NCBI GenBank assembly: GCA_963921825.1
Contig: OY997592.1
Span: 31,351,730-31,415,729, forward strand
DNA from: Erodium maritimum
Lineage: Eukaryota > Streptophyta > Magnoliopsida > Geraniales > Geraniaceae
DNA length: 64,000 nucleotides
Reading direction: 5' to 3'
Shown here: positions 1 through 21,783 of the stretch, piece by piece
How the letters are laid out: each line of letters starts with the position of its first letter
Numbering within the stretch: the first letter of the stretch is position 1
Program-made: the position numbers and the translations under genes
The notes under the pieces: generated by a model
Databases searched by the model: none
What the model saw: the letters and a program-made list of their open reading frames with translations, nothing else
What the model was told of the DNA's origin: nothing

Positions 1-650
1 CAATGAAACAAATACGAATGAAACTAGTGTACGTTATCTCAATTCATGGATGTCTAACTAACTCAATTTTATAAAAAGATCAACAAATAAGATTTTTCAT
101 TTGCTTGCCAAAGAGATTCATTCCATGCTTGTCCTTATGTGATCAACACACCCTACCCGATATAGTCCTACATATTCTTGCTCTTGGTAATCGATAATAC
201 TATCCCACTTTTGCTCAACAAAATGTCTATATTTCCCCATCCAATAAAAGAAATAAACACTTTGTACCTCTATAATTCTTGTACCCTTACACAGTAAACT
301 ATAAATTCATGAAATACATGATTGAACGAACACCACAAACCGTGACAAATACCAAAATGGTTCGACATTTATAATACATGTCAGTTTAGGGTTTGAGTTT
401 AACAAATACATGATTGAACAAATAAAAGATGAACTAAGGTAGTAGAAGCTGAAGGTAAGTACATGATGATGACAATCAGTGTCTGAAACGGAACCGGCGC
501 CCGGAAAGTGGAAGTCGAAGACGAAGAGGAAGAACGGCTGTGCGTGCGTTTTCGGTTCTGCGTGTGTTCCTATTTTTGGTGATGATCGTGAATTCGTGAT
601 TGAGAATTGAGAAGAAGAAGAAGCGTCTCGAGGAAGGAAGGTAAGTAGGC
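1..650. other. Intergenic sequence, no gene recognised
   Basis: AT-rich sequence followed, from about 480, by a more balanced stretch with purine runs. Short open frames exist on the minus strand but show no family motif and no splice structure I can support. It might be the edge of a decayed gene or element; I see nothing firm in it. Confidence 0.4.
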
Positions 651-654
651 GTAT

Positions 655-950
655 TTTTTTTTTGGTATAAATCGGTCGGCCCAAACTGGCCCATCAGCGC
701 CCAGCCCAGCCCATTTATCCGCCCAGGCCTGCCCAGTCGCCCGCCCTGTCCAGCCCGCCCAGTCGCCCGCCCTGTCCAGCCCGCCCAGTCGCCCGCCCCG
801 CCCGCCCAGCCCGCCTAGCCCACCCAGGCGCCCGACCCGCTCGCCCAGCTACCGGAAGTCGTGAATCCGCCTTCTTCCGCCCGACCCTCACAAATCCTGG
901 CGGCAGACTTGTAATTGGCGCCTAGGCGGGGCCTGGGCCGCCTTTTACAA
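655..950. repeat. GC-rich region with 26-bp tandem repeats
   Basis: Very cytosine-rich on the plus strand. Between about 730 and 800 a 26-bp unit with core CGCCCAGTCGCCCGCCCTGT is repeated about two and a half times, followed by degenerate units. The right end has GGCGCCTAGGCGG and TTTTACAAC, which resemble motifs in the interrupted element beginning at 24592, so this may be a member of the same non-autonomous family. No terminal inverted repeat or target duplication was confirmed. Confidence 0.45.
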
Positions 951-954
951 CCAT

Positions 955-1500
955 GTATATACCTCAAGATCAGTGGGAGTAAGTTCATAAATCTAATTAT
1001 GTTTGTTGATGATATCTTATTGAATGTCATGTTCTTCTAGTACAATCCAAGGGATTGCTAATTGGCAAGTTGCGAAGAATGTGTTGAGATACTTAAAGAA
1101 AACAAGGTAATATAAGCTAACGTATAGAAAATCAACACATCCACAGATGGTTGGATTTTCGGTTCAGATTTTGGTGGATAGCATGATATATACATCTATC
1201 ATGAAGGCTGAATACTTAGCATGTTATGAGGCTTTTCTTTAAAGGTCATAATTGCATAATAGGTTTGAGTTTTGGGGCATTATTTTGTCCTTATCTCTCT
1301 ATTATGATAACGAATGTGCAACTATTTGAGATATCTAAGGTATTAAAGAGATCACCTTGCATATCCATCATTGTATCAAGATGTTAAAAGAGGAAAGATT
1401 GCCATTGAACACATAGACACGTATGTTATGGTTGCAGACATATTAACGAAAGAACTACCTTACGAAGACTTTTCAGAAGCGCACTGAAAGTATGAGTCTT
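955..1500 (+). pseudogene. Truncated Ty1/copia pol (RT and RNase H remnant)
   Basis: Reading the plus strand with frame changes gives a piece of copia reverse transcriptase with FVDDILL (family motif YVDDILL). An internal deletion follows, then RNase H pieces: VAKNVLRYLKKT and SIMKAEYLACYEA, the latter matching the copia TSTMEAEYVA region. Several stops and frameshifts are present. It lies immediately upstream of the LTR at 1918-2455 in the same orientation, so together they form the 3' end of one 5'-truncated copia element. Confidence 0.75.
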
Positions 1501-1917
1501 GACGATAGTTCCTACTTAAGTTGTCTGTCAGTAAGTATGCCTATATTTGACATTTATATTATGAGCTCTTAAGTTATCTTTTACATCTTACATTCTGTTT
1601 TCCGAAGTACAACACATTATCGTGGGAAATTATGATAACAGAATGTGTCTTTTATAAAGACATTATGGGACCTGTATGACGACTTCTGATTATGGTCTTT
1701 TTCTGAAGGTAGACAATGTTTGTAGTACATGGAAGGAATCACGTCGCAAAGTGGATTTTCTACTTAGATATGTGCCCGCCATGACTCCCATTGTCTATTG
1801 GATTAGTTAAGACGCTTATGACTACCGTATAACGATATTAAGTTTAACACTTTATGTCGGCCTTATGATCTCTAAAAGGATGGATAAAGACCGTTTCTAA
1901 ATGACCAAGTGGGAGAC

Positions 1918-2455
1918 TGTTAGAATATATTTAATGGAGTTATTAAATATAATTATTATCTTCCCTATTATGTGGTCAATTAGAAACCCACTCCTTTTAG
2001 GAAACGTGATATTCTAATTAATGGTAATTACCAATTGATTGGTAAAGAAGTCTTTCCTAATTCAATCTCTACTTTGATGGACGGTAGAGATTGAATCCTA
2101 ATGAAACCCTAATAAGGAATTTTGGTCCTCTCTCCACCTATAAATACATGTAACTTATTCCATCATAAGTACTACACAATACACAAACACATAAAAGAGC
2201 GTATAGGAAGGGGAGGGAAACCGAAGTTCATAAGACGAACTACGTGGACTTTGATCTCTCATGTAATGTTGGGAGTACGTAGGCAATCCGAGTACGTTCC
2301 GGATACAAGTCCCTTATGCCCAACCAAGATCTACTACAAGTGCATCCACAACCATGAATGGAGGTATTCCTGAAACTCTCTACATCTATATATTTTGTGA
2401 TTGATTGTGATGCTCACGATTTAGGGTTCATGTAAATTATAACTTACAACCAACA
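1918..2455 (+). mobile_element. 3' LTR of a truncated copia element
   Basis: Begins TGTTAGAATAT directly after a purine-rich AAGTGGGAGAC tract (polypurine tract position) and ends near ACCAACA. A TATA box (TATAAATA) lies at 2139-2146. The start is well supported by the tract and the upstream pol remnant. The right edge is inferred from the terminal CA only, because there is no second LTR or target duplication to compare with. Confidence 0.65.
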
Positions 2456-2620
2456 CTTTGTGTATAGTATCAGTAGTCTGTATATAATATCAACACTTTA
2501 TTATGTAAGGTATCAACAATTTGTTGTGTAAGGTACCAACCTTTTTCCATGTAAGGTGCCAACATATTTTATGTGTGAGTGCACACGTTCAACCGTGCCA
2601 CAGTAGCGGTCAACATACGG
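2456..2620. repeat. Degenerate short tandem repeats
   Basis: Units of about 26-30 bp containing variants of TGTAAGGTACCAAC recur at least four times with substitutions (for example ATGTAAGGTATCAAC and CATGTAAGGTGCCAAC). They lie between the copia LTR and the promoter of the TRM4-like gene. No function is evident. Confidence 0.5.
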
Positions 2621-2684
2621 AAAAAAAGACACGGATATACATCTTGCACGCTCTAATCACGTCAGCACGCGCACATTCTGTAGC

Positions 2685-2795
2685 TCCTATGGGCCTAATT
2701 TTCATTAGCCTGATTGGGCCGGACTGTGGACTTGAATTGCCGGATCTGTGCGGGTCGACCCAATGTACTTCTACTTTGGCCCAATGGGCTCAATA
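2685..2795 (+). promoter_or_regulatory. Promoter region of the TRM4-like gene with four site II motifs
   Basis: Four TGGGCC/T (site II, TCP-factor type) elements lie 160-265 bp upstream of the start codon: TGGGCC at 2690-2695 and 2715-2720, GGCCCA (reverse) at 2778-2783 and TGGGCT at 2785-2790. Site II clusters are typical of plant genes for ribosome and translation functions expressed in dividing cells, which suits a tRNA methyltransferase. No clear TATA box is seen; the region 2820-2950 is the likely 5' UTR. Confidence 0.55.
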
Positions 2796-2953
2796 TCGTT
2801 AAAACCCAAATGGGGTGTATGAACTCGCCGCTCGAGCACGCGCGAGAAAGGAAGGGAGTTGTAAGTAGTAAGTTGTAACTGAGACTGAGAGCAAACCAAC
2901 CTCGCCGCTCAGCAGAAATTGAAGCTTGTGTGGAGGCGAAAGCGGAGAAGAAA

Positions 2954-13715
<10,762 letters not shown>

Positions 13716-14600
13716 CGAAGAGGACATAGTTGGAGGACCAGAAATACATTTGTTTGATGAAGAGGTCATTGAGGCGACACATCACAGAGCTCATAGTTAA
13801 ACTCGAGCAACTGAAATCAAGTAGTTAAATCTGTACCAAATTTTGAGCAACCGAAATCATTTATTTTCTTATTTAGATATTTAGTATTGTGTGTTGTAAG
13901 TTCATTTTTCTTGTTCTTGACATTATGGAGTTGAGGAGAAATTCATTAGAGATTATATCTTATCTTAAATGGACGGATGAGATGCAATTGACTTCATTTT
14001 ATATCTTTAAAAACCATTTATGAGTAAGTGGCCGGGGCGTTTTTAGTAAAATTGTAATAATATTTTTTTCTTGACCAATTCAATAACTTAATCATTTTCG
14101 TTTCGTTTGAACTCCGATTAGTTTTAAACTTACGCCAATATTTTTTTTATTTTTTTTTCAAGGGCTATCTATCAAGCCAATGATGAATATATTTTGAAGC
14201 ACGAAAAAATACTTGTATCAGGATGGTTTTCTTTAAATGTTATATCTTGGTGATTTTTATGAACATTGAACGCTAGTTTTATCACCTTATCACTTGTTTT
14301 TTATCACTTCGGTACATGTGTTTTATTACCGTATCATATGTTTTTTTATCAATATTAAACATTAAGTTTATAACTACATTGCATGTGTTTTATCACCCTC
14401 ATCACATGTTTTTTTATCACACTGATCACTAATTTTATTAACACTAAAAATAGACACTTGTCTACGTGACGCGCTGTTATTATAGTTATACTATTTGCTT
14501 GTGTGAAGAAGAGTGAGTTATGCGTATGTTTTGTGTGTTTTGGGGATGATGATGTATAACTCGCTTAACTCATTCTTCTTTCATACAAACAAAGGACATT
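13716..14600. other. 3' flank of the TRM4-like gene, no gene recognised
   Basis: Probable 3' UTR for the first 200 bp (TATTTTCTTATTTAG and similar AT-rich signals), then AT-rich intergenic DNA. From 14270 to 14450 a degenerate repeat with cores TTTTATCAC and CATGTGTTTTATCACC recurs about six times. Nothing coding is seen. Confidence 0.5.
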
Positions 14601-15444
14601 GTTTTTTTTACCAACAATTTTTCATTGGATAAAACCTTTTTAAAAGGAGTACAAACATGTCTTTCAACTACAGAACATGCCCAAAAACCACACCAAAAAG
14701 GATCAAGAGAGCAGTAAACAAACGGGTAAGAAAAAGCAACACCCAAGAAGAGAAAGGAGCTAAAAACAACAGAGCAACAACAGGGTAGGAAAATGTAACA
14801 CCCTACAAAACCAGAAGAACACCCCCCCCCCCCCCCCCCCCTTTGATTTTTGAAAATCAAAGCTTCACAGCCAAGTTTCCACTTCAGAAATTCAAACCAG
14901 CTAAATTCAGACCAACATCTTTTTGATTTTTCCCCCCAAGGTAGAAGATGAGGACATTGGAGGAACAGCAGCAATCTTTAACATCTCATAGAGCAAACTA
15001 AAAATTCAGGATTGATTAGTTAACTTGAGTCAAATTTGGATGGCAAGTAGATCTTTTGCAGCAGAGAAAAGTCATGATTGATTAGTTAACTTGGGCCAAA
15101 ATTGAATGGCAAGTAGAACTGGCAAGTTGTGGAGATCTTTTGCAGCAGAGAATTGAAGCCAATCTAAGAATAAAAGGCAGGCCTGCATCAAGTAGAGAGA
15201 GCTGAGGAGCAGCATCAGCAGAGGAAGAAGCAAAACTCCAAGCCAGAACCTGAAAAAGAGACAAAGGGAAGAAAGAACTCTCACCTTAACAATGATCTAC
15301 CCACACTCTGAAAAAACAAGAGAGAGAACCCACACACAAGAAGGCACAGACAAAACCCCCCAGAAGTCCTCACAGCTCACCTCTCCCCAACAAACCACCC
15401 ACAAAACCACCCAAAACCCCCCCCCAAAGATCACCAAAAGCAAC

Positions 15445-16971
15445 TTAAAATTCAACAGGTCTCAGATGAGAGGAAGCCTTCCAGTCCAGACAAACTTTTG
15501 GAGCATTGAACCAGCTAGTAGAAGTGAAATATTTCTTGGTCTTGTGAAAGCAGGCCCATTCCCAAGAATAAGAGTGTTGCTGAATTTTGTGGAATATATC
15601 TTCAGCATATGAAGCCTCATTTTTGAACACTTTGGCCTTTCTTGCAAGCCAAATCTGCCAAATTGCAAGCTGGAACAATCTGATCCAGGGTTTTCTATAT
15701 TTCTTGGAATGCAAGTAAGGCCATAGTAATAGAAGATCTTTGACATTTCCAGAGAGAGTGAGCATAATTCCCCACCAGGATGTTACCAGACCCCAGACCT
15801 TCCAAGCTCTTGCACAATGGAGTAGCACATGGCTTCCATCCTCTAGATCCCAAAGGCACACTGGGCAAACAAGTTCTTGTAAAGAAAGAGAGAGTCCTCT
15901 GGCTTCAAGGAAACATTCGGAAGGAAAAGCATCATGACAAGCCAACCATGAGAAGGCTGTTATTTTTGGAGGTATGTCTGGAAACCAAAGGAATTTAGAC
16001 CAAGCAAAGTTTGAAGAGGATTGGGTGCTTTGTTGTTCAAGTAGATTATACAGTCTCTTAACTGAAAATTCTTTAGGGTCCCAATGCCAAATTATCACAT
16101 CTTCTTGCATTCCAAGATGTAAGCCATTCAAGATTGTGGAAAGAGTGGCCCAGTCATGTTCAGCCCTTCCTCTAGGGTCTCTAGCAAAGTCCAGCTCCCA
16201 AGCAGATCCATTCCAAGCATCTGAAACTAGAATTTGTTTTGACTGGGAAAGAACATAGAGTCTTGGGAATAGAATTTGAAATGCTGTATCTCCCCACCAG
16301 ATATCTCTCCAAAAGAAAACCCTCTCCCCATTTCCTAATTTCCAATGAAGCCCTTTACTTCCAAATATATCCACAAACCTGTGATCTTTAGCAAGATTGA
16401 CTATGTGGCTAATGAAGCTGGGAGTGCCTACTTCAGTGTAATTGGTTAGATCCCATTCATGTTGACCCCAACCAAGTTTTCCACAAATTATCTGTTTCCA
16501 AAGGGCTTTTCTCTCAAGGGCAAACCTCCACCACCATTTGGCTAAAAGGGAAATGTTCATGCTTGAAAGTTTTCTAATTCCTAGGCCACCCTCAGCTTTT
16601 GATTTGCAAACCTATCCCCAATTAATTTTGCAACAGCCTTGCCCAGATAATTTTCGATGCCATAGAAATTTTCTTTGCCAGGATTCCATTCTTTTGATCA
16701 CTCCTTTAGGGGCCCTGAGTATTGAGAAAAAATAAAGGGGTAAAGCCCCAAGAGTGGACTTGATTAGGGTGATTCTTCCTCCCAGGGATAAAAGCTTTGC
16801 CTGCCATAAGCCTAAAGCTTGTTTGAACTTCTGTACTATTGGTTCCCAGGTTTGAACTCTTCTTGTATTAGCTCCAAGGGGAAATCCCAAATATGTTATT
16901 GGTAAAGCTGCAACTGGACACTTGAGAATTGAGGTTATTATAAGTGTTTCCCCTTCAGTAAGGTTCATAGG
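15445..16971 (-). pseudogene. LINE reverse transcriptase C-terminus and zinc-binding (zf-RVT) domain
   Basis: The open stretch 15445-16560 (371 residues) shows the plant LINE thumb/zinc-binding region: KWWWRFALERKALWKQII, WKLGNGERVFFWRDIW, then the zf-RVT motif around CPVCLWDLEDGSHVLLHC with W and H residues in place. Upstream, 16612-16971 encodes the PITYLGFPLGA segment of the RT. A frame break separates the two parts. The 5' portion of the RT lies beyond the solo LTR at 19891-20716. Confidence 0.85.
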
Positions 16972-19890
16972 TGTCACGCCCCAAATCCGGTTTTGACCGG
17001 ACTCGAGACGTGACCTGAGTTGAAATAATTAGAAATCATAAACGATAGATAAAAGTTCCAAAATCTCATACAAACTCCGTCAAAATCGACACATAAGTAA
17101 ATAGTTTAAAAACGTCGTGAGTCACAGCTCAACATAGATGATCAAATAAAGGATGTTCAATACATGAGACCAACATAACTCTAGTAAAAACCCAAAGAAG
17201 TCCAAAAGCTCCCGAGCCTCGACTTCCCTAGACATCTGGTACTCCTGTAAAACAGTTAGAAACAACAGGGGATGAGCTTACGCTCAGTAGGAAAAACCTT
17301 AATAACTCAACCCTCAAGTCAAAGATAAACTGTTTACAAATGTAACCCGAACAACAAAGCAATACGATCAATAAGGAAGTAATAAAGAATCAGAAATAAT
17401 TACAATAACGTAATAGTATCCAAGTAACAGTGACATAAATAAGTTTATAATAAATATTTTAAAGGGCCAATAAAAGTAAACTGGGAAATATCAGTATCTT
17501 GCCAACCACTTGCTTTCTCAAGCCTCCGATCCGTGGATAGATTCTGGGATCACCTCGGTTCTCATAATCCGATCCACCAGAGTATCCACATCACATCAGA
17601 GTTTCCCTCGGTCCAGAGGAGGTACATGCATCGGGGCACCGAAACCAATTCGAAAATGCCACATAAGGACCATATGTCATAGGGGACCAAGTAGTGCTCC
17701 ACTGGGACGCAGTTCCTTGGGGTGAAACCATAAGAAATCCTTTCCCCGCAGGGTAAACCGTCTAATTGCCCGCAGGCCCAATAACCAATTGCCCGCATGC
17801 CCAATAACCAATTGCCCGCAGGCCCAATAACCAATTGCCCGCAGGCCCAATAACCAATTGCCCGCAGGCCCAATGACCAATCCAGCTCAACGTATCCGAC
17901 AACCTCCAACCACCATAACGGCACCGGATTACCCCCCACGGTGTAGTACCGAACCGAACAAGCAATGCGAACAAGAATAAGAATAAGGGAATACCATAAC
18001 TGGGTCACCAATCAACACTCATCAAGTCACAACAAAGACATCCAATACACTCCACACTTACCGTGGACTTACCTGTCACGAACCAGCAGTACATCGATCA
18101 CCTGGTTGTACCCCGTGGCACAACCAGTCATACTCGATCATCCGTTCAAACAACAATTATATCATTATAAACATTCAATCAACCAAATATGCATTCAACA
18201 AACCAATCATCATGTGAACGAATAATTAGGCATTCAATAATAGAAGCTAATCTAGTTTCATTAGACTCTTAAGTTAACCTACTAACTAGCAACCAAGCAT
18301 GTGAACCTAGCACACAACTAATCCGAGAGCTCTTCACAGCCTCTCTACCAGTAAATCAATTTCCCAAGTATTGAAAGCACACTTCACTAAATGCCATCAT
18401 CCTAAGCATGCACACTAGACTCATCCATTTATTAGTAATTGAAATACAATTATTCTAGTTATTCGCATCCTATAGGCAATTCTAGGACCTTTCCGATTTT
18501 ATTATCCTAATCATGCATTCTAAGCGCTAAATAAGTAATTAAGACTTTCCCTACCTCGCGGTCTTCCTCTCAACACTCTGATGTCACAAACGAGAGTCAC
18601 CACACCGTTCTTCACACGGGTACCGGCAAGGTCTTCGTTCTTCAAGCTCTTCATTCTTCAAGGTCTTGCGGTCTTGAACCCAAAACAACCCTAATTAGGT
18701 CCTACTTAACAGTAACAAAAGTCCCCCAAAACCCTTCCAAAAGTTCAGCTCCAAAACAAGGTCGAAACGGTGGAAAGACCCTTCAAAATCCCCCAGACTG
18801 GTCGATCACGGACACTGTCACGGAGCCGTGACACCGACCCTCACGAAAGCCGTCACGGAGCCGTGATGTGTGCCGTCACGGTCTCCCTCACGGAGCTGTG
18901 ACGCTCCAGGGCAGTTACGCCCTTCTTCATCCTCCAGCTCCTTTTCCCCGAAAATCCACAACCAAACTCCATTTTTAACTATTTCCAGCTCCCAAAACCA
19001 CAAAATACCTCCAAAACTCCTTTACCCATGGTAGGAATCAACAAATAAACAAGTTTCCAAGGATTCTCCAAATCATAATCAAATCAAAAACTCCCAAAAG
19101 TTCATCTAAAGTCATCCAACAACAACACCCTCATATGGGTTCATCAAAGCTTCATCAAGAGCACAATCCAAACCTCCTACTCCACTACTTCTTCTCCAAA
19201 TAACCAAAACAAAGCTAGTTGAACAACTTAAAGCCAAAACCCACAAAACCCAAGAGATGAGAGTAGATGAAATGAAGAGTTGAGAGTATCCATACCTCTA
19301 GGAGAATGTGTTGATGAAGATGAAGGTATTTTGGAGAGGATTTGGGTGGAGATTGGTACAAAAGGTCTCTCTTTTCTCTTGCTTTCTCTTCAAGCCACCA
19401 TGGGAGCTCCAAGCTCTTCCTCCTCTCTCAATTTTCGGCCAACACTAGAGAAAATGAATTGAATTTGTGTCATCTAATGCCTTAAAAGACCTAGAGGTGA
19501 AAAAGACCAAAAAACCTTATAGTTCTTAACCCTTTTATGGACAACTAATGAGGGTAGAGATGACATTTGAGCCTCTTTCCTTTCCTCCAAGCTATTAGTG
19601 ACACTTGGCATAGTGGGGACCACTCTCTTCCATTTAAAATCCAGCAGTCCAAAATTAATTGTATTGACTCGATAAAAGCTCGGTTTTGACCAATTTTGAC
19701 TTCCTTCAATATTATACTTAAATGAATGGAAACGTCCCAATTAAGCCAACCGTGATGACGGCTAAGCTTTTTGGGCCCCGAAAAAGCCCCGAGTGACCTC
19801 CTGAGTCCTCAGTTGATTTTTCCGGCAGAAAGTCAAACTTGTCTTAAGAGTCACCGGTTCGACCGGGATCGACTGGGAGCGGTTCTTACA
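16972..19890. mobile_element. Solo LTR A (TGTCACG...TTACA family) inside the LINE
   Basis: A 2919-bp insertion with TG...CA ends (plus strand TGTCACGCCCC to GGTTCTTACA) and a perfect 5-bp duplication ATAGG (16967-16971, 19891-19895). No gag-pol and no second LTR, so it is best explained as a solo LTR left by recombination. Ends match four other copies in the window (25070, 37895, 39494, 45861) but the body is the most diverged. It contains a 23-bp tandem repeat at 17760-17880. Confidence 0.8.
17760..17880. repeat. 23-bp tandem repeat, about five copies
   Basis: Unit ATTGCCCGCAGGCCCAATAA plus CCA, near-perfect, within solo LTR A. It generates repetitive minus-strand reading frames that are not genes. 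Confidence 0.9.
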
Positions 19891-20716
19891 ATAGGGATAA
19901 TGAGGGATTTGTCATAGTTGACAGCTAAGCCTGAAGCAGAGAGGAACAAGGAGAGAGCATATTTGAGGCATCTGGCATGATCTGGAATGGCCTTGATGAA
20001 AAATATTATGTCATCAGCAAACTGCAAATGTGATATAATAGGGCCATTTGTAAATGGTTGTAAACCCTGGAAGATATTTCTTGAGATGCCAGCCTTCATA
20101 ATTTGGTTCAAGCCTTCAGCAACCAAGACAAATAGAAGGGGAGAAAGAGCACATCCCTGTCTTAGGCCTCTAGAGATTTGGAAATCAGGACTAGGGGAGC
20201 CATTAATAAGAATTGAGACTGAGGCTTTGAGACAAGATATTATCCAGAGCTTCCATCTAGTGCCAAAGCCCATTCTGGTGAGTAATTGCATCAGGAAGTT
20301 CCAACTCACCCTGTCAAAGGCCTTTTGAAAATCAGCTTTAAATATCAGTGCCTTGGATTTTGAATTTTTGATGTATTGAACCACCTCAGAAGCTATCAAG
20401 ATCCCATCTATAATTTGTCTTCCAGCCAAGAACCCAGTTTGTTCATCACCAACCATATTATTGATCACCACCTTTAATCTAGAGGAGAGAACTTTGGATA
20501 GGATTTTATAAGGTCCTCCCATTAGGCTTATAGGTCTGTAGTCTGAGAATGTCAGGGGAGTTGATCCTTTGGGGATAAGTATCAAAAAGGAAGAATTGAT
20601 TCCTTTACCAAGATGACCAAAATTATAGAAGTCTTGTAAAAAATTCAGCAAGTCTACTTTGATGATATGCCAGGCCACTTGGAAGAATTTAAGAGTAAAG
20701 CCATCAGGGCTAGGTG
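19891..20716 (-). pseudogene. LINE reverse transcriptase, N-terminal part
   Basis: Minus-strand sequence encodes the core of an L1-type RT. Visible are SFLILIPKG, DYRPISLMGGPYKILSKVL, FKADFQKAFDRVSW, GLRQGCALSPLLFVLV and the catalytic FADD box in LQFADDIIFF. It is interrupted after LAVNYDKS by the solo LTR and resumes at 16971. The N-terminal endonuclease is absent (5' truncation). Confidence 0.9.
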
Positions 20717-21458
20717 CCTTTTAGTGTCTATTTTATGATGATATAACATAATGATGCAACACAAATTTTGATGAACAAAAATGGTTTCTAGTAAATTTTG
20801 CCTCAACGTATTTATATTTATTTTCATATGGACACATCATGAAACTGAAAGTATATGAATGCCCTATGATTGAAGAAGAAATCTTTACAAAGCAAAATGT
20901 GAGACTCCATGTGTAAAGGCATTTAATTGATTGTCATCGAACAAAAAGACTTAATTGCACATCATTTTTGCGAAGGAATTTATAACTATTTTTAATTTGA
21001 AAGTGTTATTTATAACTTCATAAACTTCGAAAAAATGAGTTTTTTTATTGACAATTTGGTATTGATTCACCATCTTCCCGAAGATAGGAAAAGGAAAACC
21101 TGTAATAAAATACAGTCAAAATACATTATTCTGTTTGGCTTGTGTACCAAAACAGAAAAGACCTGATTTACTGACATATAAAACAAACAAGGCCTAAAAT
21201 GACCAGGCCCAATACGAGGACCCAAAGCTCAAAACATACAACGCCGATGTCGGGAGAACAAACACACGTATAAGGAAACCAAACTATCTTGGAACCCTAC
21301 CTGCCACCAACTGAATGCTCGCTAGAGAAGAGTCGGACAACCGACGACACAAAAACCACATGAGCACCATTATAGTTAGCGCCTGGAACAAACAACTACG
21401 CCCAAACCCACCACGAGACACACCTGTAATCCCAACCAACCACACGCCACTGGCCCTA
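20717..21458. other. AT-rich sequence and part of a LINE-like retroposon
   Basis: No coding sequence to 21030. From about 21036 a T-run followed by a sequence typical of LINE 3' regions appears; it probably continues at 57322 on the other side of the gypsy element, which would have inserted into it. Family assignment is tentative. Confidence 0.35.
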
Positions 21459-21767
21459 CTATTAGTAGTGGATTGCTAATAGATGAATATTACGGCGTGA
21501 AGAAGGGGTTAGGGTTGAGGAAGGAAGAAGAAGAATAGGTGAGGTTGTTAAGAGAAGAAGAGAGTGTGTAGAACGAGAGAGAGATGTACGAAGGAGACGA
21601 CGTGGTCCTGAATCATGCCTCTGTTTTCTCATTACGCATGTACAAGAAGACATAAAAACATAAAAAGGTCATGGGCTTGGCCAGAAACAAGGCCCATTAC
21701 AACTAAACCCATTAACATAAATGGTCAAGGTCTAAAATGACCCGTGGCCCACAAGAGACCCATAACA
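21459..21767 (-). repeat. 3' LTR of the gypsy element
   Basis: 309 bp, about 85-90% similar by eye to 57010-57321. On the minus strand it begins TGTTATGGGTCTC, just after the polypurine tract. Confidence 0.85.
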
Positions 21768-21783
21768 AATGCCCTCCCCTTTA

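Larger units (their letters stand above)
14602..20716 (-). mobile_element. 5'-truncated L1-type LINE, split by a solo LTR
   Basis: Minus-strand non-LTR retrotransposon. Its 3' end is marked by a T-run at 14602-14609 (poly-A on the element strand). The 5' end stops within the reverse transcriptase at 20716, a typical 5' truncation. The RT continues across the solo LTR at 16972-19890, whose removal restores one reading direction. The 3' UTR has a duplicated block of about 63 bp (GATTGATTAGTTAACTTG at about 15012 and 15075) and a C-run at 14821-14842. Long target duplications were not identified. Confidence 0.8.

Noticed and set aside
17562..18011. 149-residue minus-strand ORF with repeated GPAGNWLLG-type units
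   Set aside because: Created by the 23-bp tandem repeat within solo LTR A.
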